This document shows, one piece after another, positions 58,353 through 64,000 of a DNA stretch of 64,000 bases. Below the pieces are notes generated by a model. It worked only from the letters and a program-made list of their open reading frames with translations, ran no database searches and was not told the origin of the DNA. Numbering within the stretch: the stretch's first letter is position 1; every line of letters begins with the position of its first letter. The DNA comes from Saccharothrix algeriensis. GTDB lineage: Bacteria; Actinomycetota; Actinomycetes; Mycobacteriales; Pseudonocardiaceae. Location of the stretch: positions 310,001-374,000 of the forward strand of contig NZ_JAFBCL010000001.1 of NCBI RefSeq assembly GCF_016907655.1. Direction: 5' to 3'. The translations under genes and the position numbers were made by a program.

Positions 58353-59257
58353 GCGCGCCTCCGCGCCAGCAGGCCGACGGCCACCGCCGCCAGCGCCGTC
58401 AGACCGCCCACCGGCAGCTCCACCGGGTACAGCGCGGTGCGCGCCACCAGGTCGGCGACGACCACCACCAGCGCGCCCAGCAGCGCCGTCACCCCCGGCG
58501 TCGGCCGCCCGACCCGGGCCGCCAGCCGGGGCGCGAAGAACCCGACCCACGCGACCGGGCCCGCCGGCCCGACCACCACCGCCACCAGCAGCGAGGCCAC
58601 CCCCAGCACGGCCAGCCGCACCCGGCCCGGCCGCAGGCCCGCCGACAGCGCCTCGTCGTCGCCCAGCCGCAGCACCCGCACCCGCGGCAGCACCAGCGCC
58701 ACCGCCGGCACCGCCAGGACCAGCCCCGCGGCCACCGGGCCGAGCGTGCCCCACGTCGTGCCGGTCAGCGACCCCAGCAGGTAGCGCACCAGCACGCCCT
58801 GCTCGCGCGAGTCGGTCATCGCCGTGGCGGCGAGCAGCACCGCCTGGCACGCCGACCCGACGGCCGCGCCGATCAGCAGCACCGCCGCCGGCCCCGTCGC
58901 GCCGCGCACGGCCAGCAGCGTCAGCGCGCCGCCCGCCGCCGCGCCCAGCAGCGCGAGCGAGAGCGGCGCGCCGGGCAGCGCGACCCCGAAGGCGACCGAC
59001 GCGCCCACCGCCGCCGCCGCGCCGCTGGACACGCCCAGCAGCTCGGGCACGGCGAGCGGGTTGCGCAGGGCTTCCTGCAGCAGCAGGCCCGCCGTGCCCA
59101 GGCACGCGCCGGCGATCGCGCCCAGCAGCAACCGGGGCGCGCGCAGCTGCCACACCACGACCTGCTCCAGCTCCGTGGTGGGCGCCAGCACGACCGGCTC
59201 GCCCAGCGCCAGCGACCCGAGCACGGCCGCCACCGCGACCGCCGCGAGCAGCCTCAA
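58349..59257 (-). CDS. FecCD-family permease
   Basis: The second permease, 302 residues, has LRAPRLLLGAIAGACLGTAG followed by LLLQEALRNPLAVPELLGVS, VRYLLGSLTGTTWGTLGPVA and VAWVGFFAPRLAARVG. No ATG or GTG fits; TTG at 59257 overlaps the binding-protein stop codon by TTGA and is seven bases behind GAAGG. This keeps the four-base coupling seen through the whole operon. Confidence 0.92.
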   Translation of the reverse strand: MRLLAAVAVAAVLGSLALGEPVVLAPTTELEQVVVWQLRAPRLLLGAIAGACLGTAGLLLQEALRNPLAVPELLGVSSGAAAAVGASVAFGVALPGAPLSLALLGAAAGGALTLLAVRGATGPAAVLLIGAAVGSACQAVLLAATAMTDSREQGVLVRYLLGSLTGTTWGTLGPVAAGLVLAVPAVALVLPRVRVLRLGDDEALSAGLRPGRVRLAVLGVASLLVAVVVGPAGPVAWVGFFAPRLAARVGRPTPGVTALLGALVVVVADLVARTALYPVELPVGGLTALAAVAVGLLARRRA

Positions 59258-60222
59258 GCGGCGACCTTCGCCACGGCCTCGTCCACGACCGCCGACAGGC
59301 TGCGCAGCCCGCGGCCCGAGCCCCACAGCTTGGCGTGCATCTCGTGCACCCGCTGCCCCCGCACGGCCGGGATCTGCCGCCACACCGGGTTGTCCGCCAA
59401 CTGGCCGCTCAGCGTCCGGTCCTCGGCGGAGAACAGCAGCGAGTACACGAAGACCACGTCCGGCTGCTTGGCGAGCAGCTCCTCGACGCTGTAGTTGTTG
59501 GCCGTGTCGACGTCGGCCCCCTTGGCGGGGAACGGGTAGGTGAACAGCTGCCCCAGCAGGTGGCCCTTGAGCGAGGCGGTGGTGTCGACGCCGATCGAGT
59601 CCGCGCTGCCGTACATCAGCAGCACCTTCCTGGCCGACCGGCCGTCGCCGTGCGTCGCGGCCACGGCGTCGGCCAGGTGGCCGCGGAAGGTCTCCTCCGC
59701 GCGCACGGCCTGGTCGGTGCGGCCGGTCAGCGCGCCCAGCGCCCGCAGGTAGCCGACGGACTCCTCCCAGGTGGCGGGCTCGGCGGTCCACAGCGGGGCG
59801 AACTTCTCGATGGCGGGCCGCAGCGCGTCGTGCACGCCGGGCAGGCCGATCACCAGGTCGGGCCTGAGCCCGGCGATGGCCTCGACGTCCTCGCCGCCGA
59901 ACGTGCCGGGCACCACGGGGACCGCCCGGCCCGCCTCGCCGAGCAGCGCCGGGTGCGTGATCAGGGCGGCGTTGCTGGTGCCCACCGGGGTGAGCCCGAG
60001 GTCGACCACCAGGTCGTCGCACAGGCCGTTGAGGCAGACGATCCGCTCGGCGGGCTCGTCCAGCTCGACCCGCGTGCCGTGCGGGTCGGTGATGCTCAGC
60101 GACGCCGCCAGCGGCTCGGCGGTGCGCACGACGGGCGTGGCCCGCGGCGTCTCCTCGGCGGGCGCGGCGGTGCAGCCGGCGGCGAGCAGCCCCGCCGCGA
60201 CCACCAGGGCCAGTGTCCTCAT
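59254..60222 (-). CDS. Metal/siderophore-type substrate-binding lipoprotein
   Basis: The 322-residue protein has signal peptide MRTLALVVAAGLLAAGC with lipobox LAAGC. The mature part is a class III (TroA/FecB-fold) binding protein: GTRVELDEPAERIVCLNGLC, DLVVDLGLTPVGTSNAALIT, EAIAGLRPDLVIGLPGVHDA and ELLAKQPDVVFVYSLL. The ligand is not readable; a metal chelate is typical for the fold. ATGA overlap with the TIM-barrel gene. Confidence 0.93.
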   Translation of the reverse strand: MRTLALVVAAGLLAAGCTAAPAEETPRATPVVRTAEPLAASLSITDPHGTRVELDEPAERIVCLNGLCDDLVVDLGLTPVGTSNAALITHPALLGEAGRAVPVVPGTFGGEDVEAIAGLRPDLVIGLPGVHDALRPAIEKFAPLWTAEPATWEESVGYLRALGALTGRTDQAVRAEETFRGHLADAVAATHGDGRSARKVLLMYGSADSIGVDTTASLKGHLLGQLFTYPFPAKGADVDTANNYSVEELLAKQPDVVFVYSLLFSAEDRTLSGQLADNPVWRQIPAVRGQRVHEMHAKLWGSGRGLRSLSAVVDEAVAKVAA

Positions 60223-60977
60223 CGGGCGTCCTCCAGCCAGGTCAGCAGGGTCGCGGCGTCCCGGCGGAACGCCTCGGGCGAGTCGTCGGGGACGAACTCC
60301 AGCAGCACCTGCCGGTCCCGGCCGTCCTCGGCGAGCAGGGCCAGCAGCGGGCGCCACAGGTCCGCGCGGGCGCCCAGCGGCAGGCGCTCGGTGAAGCCGT
60401 CCGGGCCCCAGGAGAACGCGTGCACGGCGGCCAGCCCGGGCAGCAGGGCGGCGACCTCGGCCAGGCACCGGTCCACCTCGGGCGACTCGCGCGGCTGCCA
60501 GTGCGCCACGAGGTCGGCCTCGGCCAGCAGCCGCACGGCGGAGTCGAGGTCGTCGGTGAGCGAGGAGACGTGGTGCTCGGCGGTGACCGCGACGCCGCGC
60601 GCGGCGGCCAGCGCGGAGCAGCGGCGCAGGTCGGCGGTGATCGCGGCGCGCTCGGCGGGCCCGACCTCGGCCGAGCCCCGCACCCCCGCCCAGACCCGGA
60701 CGCGGGGCGCGCCGAGGGCTTCGGCGGTGGCCAGGACGGGCTCGAAGTCGGCCGGGTCGCTGTCGCCGGGCTTGTAGTACGAGCCGTAGGTCCCCACGGC
60801 CAGGCCGTTGTCCCGGCACAGCCGGGCGGCGCGGGCCGCGCCGGCCAGGTCGCCCGGCGGCACGTGGACGTCACCGCCCCACTCGACCACCCCCAGCCCG
60901 GCGTCGGCGGCGAGGCCGACGACCTGGTCGACCGGTCTGTCCCGGAAGGTGACCGAAGCCAATCCTGCGGTGATCAT
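60219..60977 (-). CDS. Xylose-isomerase-like TIM-barrel protein
   Basis: The 252-residue protein has the AP-endonuclease-2/sugar-epimerase barrel pattern: GLASVTFRDRPVDQVVGLAA, DAGLGVVEWGGDVHV, AEALGAPRVRVWAGVRGSAE, VAVTAEHHVSSLTDDLDS with the metal glutamate and histidines, and RQVLLEFVPDDS with another acidic ligand. Substrate unknown. It leads the transporter operon, 27 bases after the likely start of transcription, so its role is linked to uptake or processing of the imported compound. Confidence 0.9.
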   Translation of the reverse strand: MITAGLASVTFRDRPVDQVVGLAADAGLGVVEWGGDVHVPPGDLAGAARAARLCRDNGLAVGTYGSYYKPGDSDPADFEPVLATAEALGAPRVRVWAGVRGSAEVGPAERAAITADLRRCSALAAARGVAVTAEHHVSSLTDDLDSAVRLLAEADLVAHWQPRESPEVDRCLAEVAALLPGLAAVHAFSWGPDGFTERLPLGARADLWRPLLALLAEDGRDRQVLLEFVPDDSPEAFRRDAATLLTWLEDAR

Positions 60978-61010
60978 GGGCGCCCTTCACTCGTGCGGGT
61001 GAGGGTGCCA

Positions 61011-61039
61011 TACTTACTGAATATGACTGTCGTTATCAA
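61011..61039 (-). promoter_or_regulatory. Promoter with Zur-like operator (box B) for the transporter operon
   Basis: On the minus strand TTGATA (61039-61034) and TAAGTA (61016-61011) are 17 bases apart, giving a start near 61004 and a 27-base leader with a GAAGGGCG ribosome site. The 20 bases 61015-61034, read on the minus strand as AACGACAGTCATATTCAGTA, match box A at 16 of 20 positions and cover the spacer of this promoter. This is a classic repressor position. Confidence 0.72.
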
Positions 61040-61075
61040 GCCCGAAACGGGGGACACCGGGCGCGGCCGGCCGGG

Positions 61076-61936
61076 TCAGCGGCGGGCGGCCACCACGGCG
61101 CTGTCGCCACGCCGCCACACCACCTCGGCGGAGCGGGAACCGGTCCGGCGCAACGCCTCGGCGTGCCGGCGGGCGGGCGGGTGGAAGGCGGCGGAAGCGC
61201 CCTCGACGCGACTTCGGGCGGCTTCGGCCGGGCTCGGGTGCGCGAGCGCCACCCGCCGCCGCGCTCGCCACTCCCGCCACGCGGCCGGGGCGGCTTCCGG
61301 CGGCGCCCCGGGCGGGACCGCCGGGTCCGGGCCTGGCTCCGGACCCTGGTCCTGGTCCGTGGCGCGACCGGGAGCGACCGCCGGGTCCGCGGCGCGGTCG
61401 GTCGCCGCAGACCGGGCGGCGGGCGCGGTCGCCGCGCGGTCGGGCACCCGGTCGGCGAAGGCGCCGCCCGGCCGCGGGAGGCCGCGGATCTCGCCGCACA
61501 GCGCGCCCAGGCGGTCCAGGCCGAAGCAGCGCGGGGCCGTGCCGGTCACCACCGCGTCGAAGCGCGGCAGCCCGTCGGCCCAACCCGGCGCGCCCGGGTC
61601 CGCCCGCACCACCGGCACGCCGAGGGCGGCGCGGGCGACCTCCAGCAGCACCGGGTCGACGTCGAGCAGCGTCACGCCGGCGAGGCGGGACGCGATCGCG
61701 CCCGTCCCGCCCGCCAGGTCCGGCACACCGCCCCGGACTCCGCCGCGACCGTCCTCGCCACCCCGCGCCGCGCCGCCCGGGTTCCCGCCGTCGCGAGGGT
61801 CGCCGAGCAGGGCCCGAACGGCCCGGACCCGCTCGGCGACCGCGAACGCCTCCTCCCGGTGCGGGAGGAAGGGCTCCTGTCGGCGGTTCCCCTCACGTCG
61901 CGGGCGCCGCGCCGCCTCGCGGTCCGGGGTCGTCAC
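61076..61936 (-). CDS. Class I SAM-dependent methyltransferase-like protein
   Basis: The 286-residue protein has a Rossmann methyltransferase core: VPDLAGGTGAIASRLAGVTL (motif I, with G-G-T-G), LLDVDPVLLEVARAALG (acidic end of strand 2), FDAVVTGTAPRCFGLDRLGA and LPRPGGAFADRV. The last 100 residues are alanine/arginine/proline-rich with a second alpha/beta piece (SAEVVWRRGDSAVVAARR). Its ATG lies 26 bases downstream of the topoisomerase gene, on the same strand. Whether it belongs to the peptide/transporter system is unclear, as the Zur-like promoter lies after it. Confidence 0.8.
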   Translation of the reverse strand: MTTPDREAARRPRREGNRRQEPFLPHREEAFAVAERVRAVRALLGDPRDGGNPGGAARGGEDGRGGVRGGVPDLAGGTGAIASRLAGVTLLDVDPVLLEVARAALGVPVVRADPGAPGWADGLPRFDAVVTGTAPRCFGLDRLGALCGEIRGLPRPGGAFADRVPDRAATAPAARSAATDRAADPAVAPGRATDQDQGPEPGPDPAVPPGAPPEAAPAAWREWRARRRVALAHPSPAEAARSRVEGASAAFHPPARRHAEALRRTGSRSAEVVWRRGDSAVVAARR

Positions 61937-61962
61937 GCCTCACAGCCCGACGACCGCGGTTC

Positions 61963-64000
61963 TCATCCCCGCTCGACGAGGTGCCCCACCACGTCCGGGC
62001 CGGGGTGGGCGTGGCCCGAGCCGTCGCGGCGGTGGTCGACGGCGGGCAGCTCCACCGGCGAGCCGTTGGCCGCCGCGCCCGCCGGCCGCGGCCCCACCCA
62101 CGCCAGCACCAGGCCGCCCTCCCCCTTGAGGAACCGGTGCGCCCGCACGCCGCCGGTCGCCCGGCCCTTCGCCGGGTACTGCGCGAACGGCGTCACCTTC
62201 ACGCTCTGCCCGGTCGAGGTGACGACCACGGGCTCGCCGTGCTCGTCGTCGTCGGTCCGCACCGCGCCGAAGAACACCGCCTTCGCGTCGCCGGGCAGGG
62301 TGATGCCCGCCATGCCGCCGCCCTTGAGCCCCTGCGGGCGCACCAGCGCGGCGGGGTAGCGCAGCAGCGCGGCTTCCGACGACACGAAGACCAGCGACTC
62401 CTCCGCGCTGCCCAGCCACGTCGCGCCGACCAGCTCGTCGCCGTCCTTGAGGCTGATCACCTCGAACTCGTCCGACCGCACCGGCCACTCCGGCGCGCAG
62501 ACCTTCACCACGCCCTGCCGGGTGCCCAGCGCCAGCCCCGGCGACCCGGCGCCGGACAGCGGCGCGATGCCGACGACCCTCTCGCCCTCGGCCAGGTCCA
62601 CCAGCTCGGCGGCCGACATGCCGCCGCTGAGCGACACCGTGCCGCTCTGCTCGGGCAGCACCGGCAGCGGCAGCACGTCGGTCTTGACCGCCCGGCCCCG
62701 GTTGGTCACCAGCAGCACCTGGCCGCGCGCCGTCGTGTGCACGAGCGCGGCCACGGCGTCGTGCTTGACCCGGCCGTTGCGCCGGCGCGCCTCGGAAGCC
62801 TCCTCCGACTCCGCCGCCGTGCGCGCCACCAGCCCGGTCGCCGACAGCACCACCTGGCACGGGTCGTCGGCGACCTCCAGCGGGCCGGCCGGCCGGGACG
62901 CGGCCAGCACCTCCTTGAGGTCGCCGTCCAGCAGCACCGTGCGGCGCTCCTGGCGCAGGTCCTTGGCGACCTTGGCCAGCTCGGCGGACACGACCTTCTT
63001 CAGCTCGCGCTCGTCGTCGAGGATCTTCGACAGCTCCGCGACCTCGCCGCGCAGCCGCTCCCCCTCGGCCTCCAGCTCGATCGAGTCGTAGCGGGTGAGC
63101 CGGCGCAGCGGCGTGTCGAGGATGTAGGCGGCCTGGACCTCGGAGAGCCGGAAGGACTCGACCAGCCCCTCCTTGGCGGCCTGGGCGTTCTCGCTGCCGC
63201 GGATCAGCTTGATCACCTTGTCGATGTCGACCAGCGCCCGGAGCAGGCCCTCGACCAGGTGCAGGCGGTCCTCGCGCTTGCGGCGGCGGTACCGGGTGCG
63301 CCGGGTGACCACCTCGTAGCGGTGCGCCAGGAACACCTCCAGCAGCGCCTTGAGCCCCAGCGTCCGCGGCTGCCCGTCGACCAGCACCAGGTTGTTGATG
63401 CCGAAGGACTGCTCCATCGGCGTCAGCCGGTACAGGTCGGCCAGCAGCGCCTGCGGGTTGACCCCGACCTTGCACTCGATCACGACCCGCGTGCCGTTCT
63501 CGCGGTCGGTGAGGTCCTTGACGTCGGCGATGCCGGTCAGCCGCTTGGACTTGGTGACCTCGTCGGTGATCTTCTCGATGATCTTCTCCGGGCCGACCCC
63601 GTAGGGCAGCTCGGTGACCGTGATCGCCTGGCGGCCCCGGCTGCCCTCCAGCGGGCCGGTCGCGACCTTGGCCCGCATCCGCACCACGCCGCGGCCGGTC
63701 TCGTACGCCTTGCGCACCTCGTCCAGCCCCAGCAGCACCCCGCCGGTGGGCAGGTCCGGGCCCGGGATGAACTCCATCAGCTTGTCCAGCGACGCGTCCG
63801 GGTGCGACACCAGCCAGCGCGCGGCGGCCACCACCTCGCCCAGGTTGTGCGGGATCATGTTGGTCGCCATGCCGACGGCGATCCCGGACGTGCCGTTGAC
63901 CAGCAGGTTCGGGAAGGCCGCCGGCAGCACCGAGGGCTCCTGCAGCGAGCCGTCGTAGTTGGGCCGGAAGTCGACGGTCTCCTCGTCCAGCTCCCCGACC
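61963..64000 (-). CDS. DNA gyrase/topoisomerase IV subunit A, C-terminal two thirds
   Basis: About 678 residues are visible; the gene starts outside the window. The first ones (TVDFRPNYDGSLQEPSVLPA) and FPNLLVNGTSGIAVGMATNM, IPHNLGEV, MEFIPGPDLPTGG and RHAV-like LTVTELPYGVGPEKIIEKI-type segments are from the breakage-reunion domain of GyrA/ParC. The coiled arm (YILDTPLRRLTRYDSIELEA) and a six-bladed C-terminal domain follow. The GyrA box (Q-R-R-G-G-K-G) is absent: RRRNGRVKHDAVAALVHT takes its place, which fits a ParC-type or accessory type II topoisomerase rather than the gyrase proper. Confidence 0.93.
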   Translation of the reverse strand, partial: VGELDEETVDFRPNYDGSLQEPSVLPAAFPNLLVNGTSGIAVGMATNMIPHNLGEVVAAARWLVSHPDASLDKLMEFIPGPDLPTGGVLLGLDEVRKAYETGRGVVRMRAKVATGPLEGSRGRQAITVTELPYGVGPEKIIEKITDEVTKSKRLTGIADVKDLTDRENGTRVVIECKVGVNPQALLADLYRLTPMEQSFGINNLVLVDGQPRTLGLKALLEVFLAHRYEVVTRRTRYRRRKREDRLHLVEGLLRALVDIDKVIKLIRGSENAQAAKEGLVESFRLSEVQAAYILDTPLRRLTRYDSIELEAEGERLRGEVAELSKILDDERELKKVVSAELAKVAKDLRQERRTVLLDGDLKEVLAASRPAGPLEVADDPCQVVLSATGLVARTAAESEEASEARRRNGRVKHDAVAALVHTTARGQVLLVTNRGRAVKTDVLPLPVLPEQSGTVSLSGGMSAAELVDLAEGERVVGIAPLSGAGSPGLALGTRQGVVKVCAPEWPVRSDEFEVISLKDGDELVGATWLGSAEESLVFVSSEAALLRYPAALVRPQGLKGGGMAGITLPGDAKAVFFGAVRTDDDEHGEPVVVTSTGQSVKVTPFAQYPAKGRATGGVRAHRFLKGEGGLVLAWVGPRPAGAAANGSPVELPAVDHRRDGSGHAHPGPDVVGHLVERG

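Noticed and set aside
1..64000. CRISPR arrays, rRNA or tRNA genes, insertion sequences
   Set aside because: No regularly spaced repeats, cloverleaf-type sequences or transposase genes were recognised; short or degenerate ones could still be missed without a computation.

Overview
The window is very GC-rich (about three quarters G+C by eye), with heavy GTG start use, GGAGG-type ribosome sites, long GC hairpins as terminators and many 1-4 base start/stop overlaps. It also carries an AfsR/SARP-type regulator, a DUF574-type methyltransferase, actinobacterial-style AAA_16 ATPases and a prim-pol protein. Together these point to the chromosome of a filamentous actinomycete, most likely of the Pseudonocardiaceae (inference from gene style, not a search). 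No rRNA, tRNA, CRISPR array, insertion sequence or prophage was seen.

Layout. 1-8.1 kb: a partial reductase, a membrane protein, a reductase/AraC divergent pair, a TetR gene coupled to an unusual membrane protein with a dihydroorotate-dehydrogenase-like N-terminus (two palindromic operators in front), and a copper amine oxidase (tynA). 8.4-18.3 kb: a Liv-type ABC transporter with a permease-ATPase fusion, a 24-residue ORF, zinc alcohol dehydrogenase, O-methyltransferase, SDR, alpha/beta hydrolase and a LuxR regulator. 18.3-30.2 kb: two small proteins, an aldehyde dehydrogenase with a FeaR-like AraC regulator, a tightly overlapping homoprotocatechuate operon (hpaD, FAH-RraA fusion, gntR, DapA-like aldolase, hpaE), then two SDRs, a MoaF-family protein and a SnoaL-like protein. 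With tynA these fit aromatic monoamine breakdown: amine to aldehyde to arylacetate to ring cleavage. No hydroxylase (hpaBC) is present, so a catechol amine such as dopamine would need the fewest further genes.

30.4-46.9 kb: a secreted small protein, an AfsR-type regulator, a secreted GDSL esterase, an orphan prim-pol protein, a secreted lipase-like hydrolase, a DUF574 methyltransferase coupled to a GGDEF-EAL-like gene with an apparent frameshift, a large AAA ATPase, and an FMN reductase-drrAB operon. 47-51.3 kb: hisG without hisE, a paired FMN reductase/LLM monooxygenase, and a divergent MFS exporter sharing a MexR-like half-site.

51.3-61.9 kb is the most interesting part: a YcaO-type RiPP locus. 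A 36-residue candidate precursor peptide is followed by an Ocin-ThiF-like leader-binding protein, a CocE-type hydrolase, a YcaO cyclodehydratase and a SagB-like oxidoreductase. Immediately upstream is a second coupled operon: a TIM-barrel protein, a metal/siderophore-type binding lipoprotein, two FecCD permeases and an ATPase. The promoters of the two operons carry the same AT-rich operator (16 of 20 bases identical) that resembles an actinobacterial Zur box. The working idea is a zinc- (or other metal-) controlled azol(in)e peptide with its own uptake system. A methyltransferase and the 3' two thirds of a GyrA/ParC-type topoisomerase subunit close the window.
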